11,103 bases of DNA from Clostridiales bacterium UBA1763 (GTDB lineage Bacteria > Bacillota > Clostridia > Oscillospirales > Oscillospiraceae). The stretch spans positions 1 to 11,103 of the forward strand of contig DCHB01000023.1 in the NCBI GenBank assembly GCA_002314685.1, given 5' to 3'. The translations under genes were made by a program, and so were the position numbers. The notes under the pieces are model-generated. The model did no database searches and was not told the DNA's origin. It worked only from the letters and a program-made list of their open reading frames with translations. Below, one piece after another: positions 1-7,363 of the stretch (position 1 is the stretch's first letter; each line of letters begins with the position of its first letter).

Positions 1-52
1 CTCACATCTATTGTAACGCTACAGACTTCAACGAAGTCACAGCTTTTTCTTA

Positions 53-82
53 TTGAAAAACAGATTGAAGATATAGTATAAT
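53..82 (+). promoter_or_regulatory. Probable sigma-A-type promoter of the ABC cassette
   Basis: A TTGAAA -35 box (53-58) is followed after 18 bases by a perfect TATAAT -10 box (77-82). Transcription would start near 89, leaving a leader of about 25 bases before the ATG at 114. This suits the ATPase-permease pair, which has no other promoter-like sequence closer to it. The call rests on consensus match and placement only. Confidence 0.6.
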
Positions 83-100
83 AAAATTTACAAAACTATT

Positions 101-105
101 GGGAG
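101..105 (+). promoter_or_regulatory. Ribosome binding site that fixes the ATPase start
   Basis: GGGAG lies 8 bases before the ATG at 114. The reading frame stays open up to a TTG at 99, but that codon overlaps this site and has no Shine-Dalgarno sequence of its own. The ATG at 114 is therefore the better start. Confidence 0.7.
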
Positions 106-113
106 TTGGCAAT

Positions 114-818
114 ATGTCTGCTTATGTTCAGTTTGAAAATGTAAGAAAAGTGTATCAGATGGGAGAGGTGCAGATTGAAGCGCTCAGAGATGCAAGCTTC
201 GAGATTGAAAAGGGCGAAATCTGCGTAATTGTCGGTGCCTCGGGCGCAGGCAAAACAACGCTTTTGAATATAATAGGCGGCATGGACAGCCTCACAACGG
301 GCAGAGTTATACTTGACGGGCAGGAAATATCGTCATACAACTCAAAACAACTAACGACATATCGCAGATACGATGTCGGCTTTGTTTTTCAGTTTTATAA
401 CCTGGTGCAAAATCTCACCGCACTTGAGAATGTTGAGCTTGCCGCGCAGATTTGCAAGGAGCCCATGGATGCCCGCACAGTAATAGAGCTTGTCGGGCTG
501 AAGGACAGAGCGGACAATTTCCCCGCACAGCTATCGGGCGGTGAGCAGCAGCGAGTTGCAATAGCCCGCGCACTTGCAAAAAATCCTAAGCTGATGCTTT
601 GCGATGAGCCGACGGGCGCGCTTGACTATAATACGGGCAAGGCAGTTTTGAAGCTTTTGCAGGATTGCAGCAGGAAAAACGGCATGACAGTCGTAATAAT
701 AACGCACAATCAGGCATTGACGGCAATGGCAGACCGTGTCGTTTCAATAAAAAGCGGCATGGTTACGGATGTGAAGATTAACGAAAATCCGACTCCGATT
801 GAATACATAGAATGGTAA
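114..818 (+). CDS. ABC transporter ATP-binding protein, MacB/LolD type
   Basis: This 234-residue cytoplasmic ATPase should power the permease encoded next to it. All nucleotide-binding motifs are visible: Walker A GASGAGKT (residues 41-48), Q-loop Gln93, signature LSGGEQQR (140-147), Walker B LMLCDEP (160-166, catalytic Glu165), D-loop GALD (168-171) and switch His198. The short length and the LSGGEQQR and DEPTGALD forms are typical of the MacB/LolD/FtsE group, whose members work with FtsX-fold permeases in mechanotransmission or extrusion rather than classical channel transport. The stop codon is 11 bases before the permease ATG, and the sequence around it (TAAGGAA, 816-822) doubles as the permease ribosome binding site, so the two genes are surely co-transcribed. 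The substrate cannot be read from an ATPase. The family call is very firm. Confidence 0.96.
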   Translation: MSAYVQFENVRKVYQMGEVQIEALRDASFEIEKGEICVIVGASGAGKTTLLNIIGGMDSLTTGRVILDGQEISSYNSKQLTTYRRYDVGFVFQFYNLVQNLTALENVELAAQICKEPMDARTVIELVGLKDRADNFPAQLSGGEQQRVAIARALAKNPKLMLCDEPTGALDYNTGKAVLKLLQDCSRKNGMTVVIITHNQALTAMADRVVSIKSGMVTDVKINENPTPIEYIEW

Positions 819-829
819 GGAACAGATAA

Positions 830-3800
830 ATGAACGGGTCAACGGTAAAATTGACAATACGAGAGATAAAGGGCAGTCTTAGCAGATATATGGCTATTTT
901 CGCCATTATCGCACTCGGGGCGGGGCTCTTTGTCGGACTGCGTATGTCAAAGCCCGACTTTGTGGAGACCTTTGACCGCTATACGCATGAAACAAACTTT
1001 TATAATTTCCGCTTAGTATCGACTCTCGGACTGACGCAGGACGATGTTGACAGCGTCATAAAGCTTGACGGTGTTAATGATGCCGAGGGTGTTGTAAGCT
1101 CTGATTTTCTGTTCAACAGAGGCGACGATAAAAACCTTATTATGGCGGCGCAGACCATACCCGAGAGGATAAATCTCATCGACCTCAAGTCGGGCAGAAT
1201 GCCCGAAAAGGGGAATGAGTGCCTCGCCGACCCCGAGATGTACTCCGAGGAGGATATAGGCACAAAAATCCGCCTTTCCGACAGCAACAGCGAGGAAACC
1301 TTTGACACCTTTGCCTATGATGAATACACCATAGTCGGCTTGACGGAATCCGTACTGTATATTAACTACGACCGCGGCTCAAGCACACTCGGAAGCGGCA
1401 GTGTTGAGGGCTATATTTACCTCACGAAAGAGGGCTTTTCGGTCGATTATTACACCGATATATACCTCACCGTTGATGCCGAGGGCTATGTGTATTCCGA
1501 TGAATATAAGGAAAACACAGAAAAATATGTAAAGCCGCTTGAGGACTTTATGCAGGAGCGTGCGCTTATCCGCTACGACAGCATAATTGACGAAGCAAAT
1601 GAAAAGCTTGACGAGGCAAAGCGGGAGTATAATGACGGCAAGGCGCAGTATGATGCCGCGAAGGCGGAGTATGACGAGGGCGTGAAGCAGTATAAAGCTG
1701 AAAAAGCCGCAACCGAGAAAAAGCTCAGTGATGCAAAGGCACAGCTTGACGAATATGAAAAGATGCTCAAGGACGATTCGTATCTTGACGAAAAGCAAGC
1801 GGAGCTTGATGCCGCAAGAGACAAGCTTGATGCGGGCTACGCTGAATATGAATCGGGCTTAAAGCAATTTGAATCAAAAAGCAAAAGCGCATATCTCTTA
1901 GTAAACAGCAAAATTAAGACGGCTAATAACACAATAGAGTCAAAAACGAAAAAAATAGCTAAGCTCAATGCCGAGCTTGAGGAGCTTAATGCTGAGCTCG
2001 CAACGGCGGAGGAAAACGGCAAAACCGCAAAGGCAAAGACCATAAGAAGTGAGATTAAGCTAAAGCAAAATCAGCTTGCAAATAACGAAGAGGACCTTGC
2101 AAAGGCTCAGGCAAATCTCGAAAAATATACCGCAGAGAAGGCTGAGATTGACGCAGAGCTCGCTCCGTATATAGACGAGCTTAACAGCGCAAAGGCACAG
2201 CTTGATGCGGGCTATGCCGAGCTTGAGGCGGGTCAGGCACAGCTTGACAGCGCACGCGAGATGCTTAAAAACGGCAAAAAGCAGTATGAGCAGGGCAAGT
2301 CGGAGTATGAATCGGGCTTGAAGCAGGCGAAAGATGGCTTTGCCGCGGCTGAAAAGGAGCTTAGCGAGGGCAAGGCACAGCTTGATAGCGCGAAAGCGGA
2401 GCTTGACAGCGGCTTGGCTCAGCTTGTAAAGGCGGAAAAGCAGATTAAAAATATGAATCACGCCGACACCTATGTGCTCGGAAGGGATACGAACATAGGC
2501 TATGTCTGCTTTGAAACCGACACCGACGTCGTACATAGTATTTCTGTTGTATTCCCCGCATTTTTCTTGCTCGTAGCGGCACTTGTCTGCCTTACGACCA
2601 TGACACGAATGATAGACGACCAGCGCACGCAGATAGGCATAATGAAGGCACTCGGTTACAGCTCGTCGGCTATAACCGCAAAATATTTAATCTATACGGG
2701 CAGTGCAACGCTGTTCGGATGTATATTCGGCATCGGAGCAGGCGCATTTGCATTCCCCGCGCTCGTATGGTACGGCTATAGCATAATGTATAGCTTCTCA
2801 AGCCTCGTTTTCACGATGAATTGGAGCCTTGTGTTTGCTATTTCGGCGGCAAACCTTGCAATAACGCTTTTAGTTACCTGGTACTGCTGTCACAGAGAAC
2901 TCAAATGCGCACCGTCAGAGCTGATTAGACCGAAATCTCCCGAGGCGGGCAAACGCATACTGCTTGAGAAAATTCCGTTTATCTGGAATAAGCTTAACTT
3001 TATGCAGAAGGTATCGGCGCGTAATATTCTGCGATACAAAAAGCGTATATTTATGATGCTCCTCGGTATTGGCGGCTGTACCGCGCTTGTACTGACCGCA
3101 CTCGGACTAAACGATACAATAAAGGGAGTCGTCGAAAGGCAGTATAACGACATTGTTCACTATGACTATGCCGTAACACTCGCCTATGACATGACGCCCG
3201 ATGAGCAAAAAATATTCCTTGATGACTGCGGCGACAGCGTTGACAGCGCACTGTTTTTATACACGACCTCAGCAGATGTAACGCTCAATGACTATACAAA
3301 GTCCGTAACGCTCAATGTCTGCGACGGCAAAGGCTTAGACAATTTTGTAAGCCTCTCAGACGACGGCAAGGCATTAACTTATCCTGCGGCAAACGAGGCG
3401 ATAATAAACTATAACCTCGCAAGACTCATGGATATATCTCTCGGCGATGAGATAAAAGTCACAACCGCAGACCTCGACACCTTAACCGTCACGGTAGTCG
3501 GACTGTTCGATAATTATGTGGATAATATAGTCTATATAAATACCGACACCTGCAAGGAGCAGTGGGGCAGTGCGCCCGAGCTCAAGGCGGCAATTCTCAC
3601 GGCGGGCGGCGAGGATGTATATGACTGCGCCGAGGAAATCGCAGATGTTGACGGCGTACGCTCAATAAGTGTCGTAAAGGATTCTCATGACAGAATAAAC
3701 AATATGATGTCGAGCCTCACTTTTGTTGTAGCAATGATTATTCTTTGCGCGGGACTTTTGGCGTTCATCGTCTTATATAATCTCACGAACATAAACATTT

Positions 3801-4117
3801 CCGAGCGTATCCGTGAGATTGCAACTATAAAGGTGCTCGGCTTTTACCCGCGTGAGGCGGCGGAGTATGTATTCCGTGAAAATGTTGTCCTCACGGGTGC
3901 AGGCGCCTTGTTCGGGCTTTTGCTCGGCATCGCCTTCCATGCCTTTGTCATGGATGCGATTAAGGTCGATATGATGTATTTTAAGCCGATTATATCTTGG
4001 CTGAGCTTCACAGCGGCAGTAGCACTCACCTTCGTTTTTGCGATAATCGTGAATATACTCATGCGCCGCAGAATTGACAATATAGATATGGCGGGTGCAC
4101 TCAAATCAATAGAGTGA
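830..4117 (+). CDS. FtsX-fold ABC permease with long extracytoplasmic coiled coil
   Basis: This 1095-residue membrane protein is the partner of the preceding ATPase. Hydrophobic segments suggest eight spans: TM1 about residues 20-38; TM2-4 about 573-592, 619-645 and 665-687; TM5 about 742-760; and TM6-8 about 964-986, 1018-1040 and 1055-1075. This is a duplicated FtsX layout, with each half having one span, an outside domain and three spans. The first outside region (about 40-572) holds a globular part followed by a charged Lys/Glu/Ala-rich coiled coil from about 251 to 541, with recurring QLD, AEL and EYESGLKQ units. The second outside domain (about 765-960) has no coiled coil. Cytoplasmic stretches near 728-740 (ARNILRYKKR) and at the C-terminus (RRRID) are basic, consistent with inside-positive topology. 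Family knowledge points to MacB-like mechanotransmission; possible jobs include peptide or lipid extrusion, antimicrobial resistance or control of an envelope enzyme. No substrate is assignable. Confidence 0.9.
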   Translation: MNGSTVKLTIREIKGSLSRYMAIFAIIALGAGLFVGLRMSKPDFVETFDRYTHETNFYNFRLVSTLGLTQDDVDSVIKLDGVNDAEGVVSSDFLFNRGDDKNLIMAAQTIPERINLIDLKSGRMPEKGNECLADPEMYSEEDIGTKIRLSDSNSEETFDTFAYDEYTIVGLTESVLYINYDRGSSTLGSGSVEGYIYLTKEGFSVDYYTDIYLTVDAEGYVYSDEYKENTEKYVKPLEDFMQERALIRYDSIIDEANEKLDEAKREYNDGKAQYDAAKAEYDEGVKQYKAEKAATEKKLSDAKAQLDEYEKMLKDDSYLDEKQAELDAARDKLDAGYAEYESGLKQFESKSKSAYLLVNSKIKTANNTIESKTKKIAKLNAELEELNAELATAEENGKTAKAKTIRSEIKLKQNQLANNEEDLAKAQANLEKYTAEKAEIDAELAPYIDELNSAKAQLDAGYAELEAGQAQLDSAREMLKNGKKQYEQGKSEYESGLKQAKDGFAAAEKELSEGKAQLDSAKAELDSGLAQLVKAEKQIKNMNHADTYVLGRDTNIGYVCFETDTDVVHSISVVFPAFFLLVAALVCLTTMTRMIDDQRTQIGIMKALGYSSSAITAKYLIYTGSATLFGCIFGIGAGAFAFPALVWYGYSIMYSFSSLVFTMNWSLVFAISAANLAITLLVTWYCCHRELKCAPSELIRPKSPEAGKRILLEKIPFIWNKLNFMQKVSARNILRYKKRIFMMLLGIGGCTALVLTALGLNDTIKGVVERQYNDIVHYDYAVTLAYDMTPDEQKIFLDDCGDSVDSALFLYTTSADVTLNDYTKSVTLNVCDGKGLDNFVSLSDDGKALTYPAANEAIINYNLARLMDISLGDEIKVTTADLDTLTVTVVGLFDNYVDNIVYINTDTCKEQWGSAPELKAAILTAGGEDVYDCAEEIADVDGVRSISVVKDSHDRINNMMSSLTFVVAMIILCAGLLAFIVLYNLTNINISERIREIATIKVLGFYPREAAEYVFRENVVLTGAGALFGLLLGIAFHAFVMDAIKVDMMYFKPIISWLSFTAAVALTFVFAIIVNILMRRRIDNIDMAGALKSIE
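1738..2385 (+). repeat. In-frame repeated coding motif in the permease coiled coil
   Basis: The 12-base sequence GGCACAGCTTGA occurs at 1738, 2194, 2236 and 2374, each time in the same reading frame and encoding part of an Ala-Gln-Leu-Asp unit. The copies at 2194 and 2236 are 42 bases (14 codons, two heptads) apart. Around them lie further related AEL/QLD/SGL blocks. This suggests the coiled coil grew partly by internal duplication, although selection for similar heptads with biased codons could give the same picture. Confidence 0.55.
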
Positions 4118-4118
4118 T

Positions 4119-4147
4119 TTGACAATCTGCATCAAATGAATTATATT
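4119..4147 (+). promoter_or_regulatory. Probable promoter of the Ser/Thr kinase gene
   Basis: A perfect TTGACA -35 box (4119-4124) begins two bases after the permease stop codon. It is followed by a 17-base spacer and TATATT (4142-4147). Transcription would start near 4154, about 43 bases before the kinase ATG. No convincing terminator separates the permease from this promoter, so read-through from the ABC cassette is also possible. Confidence 0.65.
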
Positions 4148-4196
4148 TGAAAAATAAGAGATAAAGCTCTCAACTATTGATAGGAATGGGATTAGC

Positions 4197-5921
4197 ATGG
4201 ATAACATGTCATTTCTGCCCGGCTGGGAAACCGTAAGGTGCATAGGCAACGGAAGCTCAGGCAGGGTATATGAGCTGAAGAAAAAAGATGAATACGGCGG
4301 CGACTTTCATTCTGCACTCAAGGTGATTTCCATACCCGCAACAAAGCAGCAGTATGACGAAATGCTCAGCAATATGAGCGAATTTGCCATGCGCTCAAAG
4401 CTGCGTGACAAGGTTGAGGAAATAAGCAACGAATACAGACTTATGAATGTCCTGCGCGGACACCCCAACATTGTCAACTGCGAGGACCAGATGATTGTTC
4501 CGCACGCTGACGACCTCGGTTGGGATATATATATCCGCATGGAGCTTTTGACCTCACTGCCCGAGTATGTCAGCGAGCACGGAATATCCGTGAGCGAGAT
4601 AATGAAGCTCGGCACCGATATCTGCTCCGCGCTTGAGCTATGCCGCGCAAACAACATAATCCACCGCGATATAAAGCCGCAGAACATATTTGTCAGCAAA
4701 TACGGCGACTATAAGCTCGGCGACTTCGGTGTTGCAAAGATGTCGAGTATAAGAGGCTCGGCTGACATGGTGGGTACATACTCATATATGGCACCCGAGG
4801 TGTATAAGGGCAAGGAGTACGACGATAAGGTCGATATATATTCACTCGGCATGGTGCTGTATTGGCTGCTCAATGACCGCCGCGGCCCGTTTTTGCCGCT
4901 TGACAGAGCGCCGACACAGCAGGAGATAGGCGATGCACAGCTTCGCAGATACCGCGGAGAGTCGGTGCCTCCGCCCAAAAACGGCAATCCCGCGCTGAAA
5001 AAGCTCGTGCAGATAGCCTGCTCGTACAATAGCGAAGACCGTTTCGCAAGCCCTACCGAGATGCGCCGCGCTTTAATTCTCGCATCCACTGGAATAATGC
5101 CCGAGCAAAAGGACAACGCCTTGAGCACGGACGAGACTGTGCGTGAGGAATCCCCGCGCAGGGAGCCTGCTCAGCCCGTCAGAAACACCGCGCCACCGCC
5201 CGAAAAGCCGAAGCCTCAGCCCATAAAAAAGGCTGAGCCCGTAAATACTCAGCCTGATAAGAGCAGTAACTCGCAGTTTATCGTTGCGATAATCGTAACT
5301 GTTGTTGCCTTGACCGCGGCTGTGCTGATTTTCCTCGGATTCACAAAGGGCTGGTTTGAGTCCGATAACAAGCCCGAGGAGACGGCAAAGCCCACCGAAA
5401 CCGTTGAGCCGACGAAGGAAATTGAAATCGACACGGTCATGCTGAGCTCACCGCGGCTTATAATAACCGAGGGCGAATCAGCCGTGCTGACCGTTTCCTG
5501 CCTGCCCGAGCCCGATGAAGAACCTTCTTATGTTTGGAAGAGCAGTGATACCTCAATTGCAACGGTTGACAGCAACGGTAATGTAGAGGCAATAAGCGCC
5601 GGCACTGCAACCGTAATGGTTTACATTGAGGGCAAAATGGAGCTTTACGATGAATGCATGGTCATAGTCGAGGAGCCCGTTGTAACTGAGCTTACCATTG
5701 AGCAGATGCCGACAAAAACCGTGTATATGGTCGGCGAGGAGCTTGATACTTCGGGACTCGTCCTCCGCGCTTACTACAATAACGGCACAGCCGAGCGTAT
5801 TACAAATCCCGAGGAATACACCGTCACCTGCGATATGGACGGCATCGGAAACAAGACCGCGATAGTCAGCTACGGCGGCGAAACAGCGGAATACACAGTT
5901 AGAATAAGCCTGTTCGGATAA
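4197..5921 (+). CDS. Membrane Ser/Thr protein kinase with extracellular Ig-like domains
   Basis: This 574-residue protein has a complete Hanks-type kinase domain at about residues 8-295: glycine loop GNGSSG (17-22), ATP-anchoring Lys42 in ALKVI, catalytic loop HRDIKPQN (Asp158), DFG (176-178) and APE (199-201). A proline- and charge-rich linker (about 300-358) leads to a single membrane span (about 361-382). Outside the cell, residues 410-494 resemble a bacterial Ig-like group 2 (Big_2) domain, with the typical pattern of W-K-S-S-D, A-T-V-D, G-N-V and A-G-T-A-T-V. Residues 495-574 resemble a Big_3-type domain, with Y-x-V-G-E-x-L-D, G-L and a V-S-Y-G-G core. The layout parallels PknB/PrkC kinases, but Ig-like domains replace the PASTA repeats. 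AGGA at 4182-4185 supports ATG 4197, though ATG 4206 is also possible. No partner phosphatase gene is seen. Active kinase: likely. Ligand and substrates: unknown. Confidence 0.93.
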   Translation: MDNMSFLPGWETVRCIGNGSSGRVYELKKKDEYGGDFHSALKVISIPATKQQYDEMLSNMSEFAMRSKLRDKVEEISNEYRLMNVLRGHPNIVNCEDQMIVPHADDLGWDIYIRMELLTSLPEYVSEHGISVSEIMKLGTDICSALELCRANNIIHRDIKPQNIFVSKYGDYKLGDFGVAKMSSIRGSADMVGTYSYMAPEVYKGKEYDDKVDIYSLGMVLYWLLNDRRGPFLPLDRAPTQQEIGDAQLRRYRGESVPPPKNGNPALKKLVQIACSYNSEDRFASPTEMRRALILASTGIMPEQKDNALSTDETVREESPRREPAQPVRNTAPPPEKPKPQPIKKAEPVNTQPDKSSNSQFIVAIIVTVVALTAAVLIFLGFTKGWFESDNKPEETAKPTETVEPTKEIEIDTVMLSSPRLIITEGESAVLTVSCLPEPDEEPSYVWKSSDTSIATVDSNGNVEAISAGTATVMVYIEGKMELYDECMVIVEEPVVTELTIEQMPTKTVYMVGEELDTSGLVLRAYYNNGTAERITNPEEYTVTCDMDGIGNKTAIVSYGGETAEYTVRISLFG

Positions 5922-5924
5922 AAT

Positions 5925-5956
5925 AAGACCTCTGACGAAGCTTCGTCAGAGGTCTT
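5925..5956. terminator. Bidirectional intrinsic terminator between convergent genes
   Basis: AAGACCTCTGACGAAG (5925-5940) is followed directly by its perfect reverse complement (5941-5956), giving a long GC-containing hairpin. It starts four bases after the kinase stop and ends 17 bases from the alcohol dehydrogenase stop. Read on the minus strand, the stem is followed by a T-rich tract (ATTTTATCC). On the plus strand the tail (GTTATGTATTT) is weaker. It is probably the main terminator of the dehydrogenase gene and a weaker one for the kinase. Confidence 0.85.
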
Positions 5957-5973
5957 GTTATGTATTTAAGTTA

Positions 5974-7185
5974 TTATGCCTCGTTTATGATGCGGTTGAT
6001 AACCTTGGTGCAGCGCTCCTTGTTGTAGTAAACGGGAACGGGGTAGTTGGGGTTAGCTTCCTTAAGTGCCCACTTAACCATCTGAGGAATATCCTCCTGA
6101 CGGATATGGTCAAAGCCCGAAGGAATGTTCATACGCTGATTCATTGCGCGAATTTCAGCGATGAATGCCTTAGCCTTTTCAGCCTCGGTGCCGTCGGTCT
6201 TGGTGCCGGTAATTTCAGCAAGGTGAGCAAGCTTGGGATATACGACCTCGCCATAGTCCTCAAGAACTATGGGAAGGATAACCGCATTTGCAAGACCGTG
6301 GGGAGTGTTGTAAAGACCGCCGAGGGTGTGAGCGATTGCATGAACGTTGCCGACACCTGCGCGGGTGAATGCAAAGCCCGCCTTGAATGCGGCGGTGAGC
6401 ATTTCCTGACGAGCTTCCATGTCGTTGCCGTCGTTGTATGCTCTCTCGAGGTACTTGAAGATAGCGATTGTTGCTTCCTCAGCAAGCTGGATTGTCTCCT
6501 TGGTGTTGTAGGTCCAGGAAACATAAGCCTCAACAGCGTGAGTCAGAGCGTCCATACCGGTTGTAGAGGTGGTCTTCTGGGGCAGGTCACGGGTGAGCTC
6601 GGGGTCTAAAATTGCGTACTTGGGGATAAGGCACAGGTCCATGATTGCGTACTTGTGGTGAGTTTCCTGGTCGGTGATAACAGCGGCGATGGTGGTCTCA
6701 GAGCCGGTACCTGCTGTTGTGGGAACTGCGACGAAGGTGGGAATCTTGTGCATGACCTTGAACATACCGCCGAGCTTGTTGACGGGAGTCTTGGGATGAA
6801 CAACTCTTGCAGCCGCACCCTTTGCGGCATCCATGGGTGAGCCGCCGCCGATTGCGAGGAAGCCCTCACAGCCTGTCTCGAGATACAGCTTCTGAATTTC
6901 GTCAACAACCTTGACTGTGGGGTTGGAAGCAACCTCACTGTAATGCTCGTATGCAATACCTGCCTTGTCGAGAGCCTTCTTTGCGATAGGAGCAATGGTC
7001 TTACCGACGGTACGACCGGTTACTATCATAACCTTTTTAACCTTGTGCTTCTTGAAAAGCTCGGGAGCCTTGGAAAGTGAGCCTGAGCCCTCAACGGTAA
7101 TGGGCTTACGCCAGTAAAGGCAGCGTGCACCGATGTCAAAAACGGTCTGATAAACTTTATAATAGGTATTTTTAATAGCGTCCAT
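5974..7185 (-). CDS. Iron-containing (type III) alcohol dehydrogenase
   Basis: This 403-residue cytoplasmic oxidoreductase should interconvert an alcohol and an aldehyde or ketone with NAD(P)H. In a fermenting anaerobe this probably re-oxidises NADH. The N-terminal half carries the dinucleotide-binding motif GGGSPMDAAK (residues 113-122) and the PTTAGTGSE block (155-163). The C-terminal half holds the metal site: Asp212 and His216 in GMDALTHAVE, His282 in VHAIAH and His296 in TPHG. These match the metal ligands of FucO-type enzymes in order and spacing, and His286 is the usual conserved active-site histidine. It is about 20 residues longer than FucO, mostly at the N-terminus (YYKVYQTVFDIG). 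The start is supported by AAAGGGG 9 bases upstream. Exact substrate (ethanol, butanol, 1,2-propanediol or other) cannot be decided. It diverges from the phosphofructokinase gene. Confidence 0.95.
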   Translation of the reverse strand: MDAIKNTYYKVYQTVFDIGARCLYWRKPITVEGSGSLSKAPELFKKHKVKKVMIVTGRTVGKTIAPIAKKALDKAGIAYEHYSEVASNPTVKVVDEIQKLYLETGCEGFLAIGGGSPMDAAKGAAARVVHPKTPVNKLGGMFKVMHKIPTFVAVPTTAGTGSETTIAAVITDQETHHKYAIMDLCLIPKYAILDPELTRDLPQKTTSTTGMDALTHAVEAYVSWTYNTKETIQLAEEATIAIFKYLERAYNDGNDMEARQEMLTAAFKAGFAFTRAGVGNVHAIAHTLGGLYNTPHGLANAVILPIVLEDYGEVVYPKLAHLAEITGTKTDGTEAEKAKAFIAEIRAMNQRMNIPSGFDHIRQEDIPQMVKWALKEANPNYPVPVYYNKERCTKVINRIINEA

Positions 7186-7215
7186 AGTAAAAAACCCCTT
7201 TCTATAGATAATATA

Positions 7216-7244
7216 ATTTTAATATATGTGATTTGTGAAGTCAA
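7216..7244 (-). promoter_or_regulatory. Probable promoter of the alcohol dehydrogenase gene
   Basis: On the minus strand, TTGACT (7244-7239) is followed after exactly 17 bases by TAAAAT (7221-7216). Transcription would start near 7209, leaving a leader of about 24 bases that contains the AAAGGGG ribosome binding site. An imperfect palindrome, TTTGT-N9-ACAAA (7232-7250), overlaps the -35 box and could be a regulator site. Confidence 0.55.
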
Positions 7245-7302
7245 GACAAATACAACATTATTACTGAATGAGTTTAGAAGTAAATTTCGTAAATTATGAC
7301 GA

Positions 7303-7329
7303 TTGACAATTATAAATCAAAGATATAAT
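7303..7329 (+). promoter_or_regulatory. Probable promoter of the phosphofructokinase gene
   Basis: A perfect TTGACA (7303-7308) precedes a perfect TATAAT (7324-7329), but the spacer is only 15 bases. The overlapping TAATAA at 7326-7331 would give the usual 17. The start would lie near 7336-7340, leaving a leader of about 25 bases. The two divergent promoters of this region do not overlap; their -35 boxes are about 58 bases apart. Confidence 0.6.
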
Positions 7330-7351
7330 AATTATATATATAAAATCAAGC

Positions 7352-7356
7352 GAGGT
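7352..7356 (+). promoter_or_regulatory. Ribosome binding site favouring the TTG start of the phosphofructokinase
   Basis: GAGGT lies 7 bases before TTG 7364, a normal distance. The first in-frame ATG (7373) would be 16 bases away, too far for efficient initiation. The frame starting at TTG adds the residues M-K-K before MTRVAL, which fits the family N-terminus. Confidence 0.7.
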
Positions 7357-7363
7357 AAAAGCA

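Noticed and set aside
24..50. Small hairpin GACTTC-AAC-GAAGTC followed by a T-rich stretch, as a terminator of an upstream gene
   Set aside because: The stem has only six pairs, flanking bases do not extend it, and five bases intervene before the T-rich part. With the upstream gene not visible the call cannot be supported.
1379..2536. Several long minus-strand open frames opposite the permease coiled coil, rich in Leu/Ile/Phe/Cys
   Set aside because: They are the reverse complement of a Lys/Glu/Ala/Gln-rich repetitive region, which automatically yields hydrophobic open frames. No start signals are present.
4159..4175. AGAG-ATAAAG-CTCT hairpin in the kinase leader as a regulatory structure or terminator
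   Set aside because: A four-pair stem without a T-run is too weak to support.
6106..6609. Plus-strand open frame of 167 codons inside the dehydrogenase gene
   Set aside because: It lies wholly opposite a well-conserved enzyme, has no promoter or ribosome binding site, and its Cys/Val-rich product resembles no protein family. It is a reverse-strand shadow of codon bias.
7281..7295. Direct repeat TAAATT-TCG-TAAATT in the divergent intergenic region as a regulator site
   Set aside because: Six-base A/T repeats are expected by chance in such AT-rich DNA, and the site overlaps neither promoter core.
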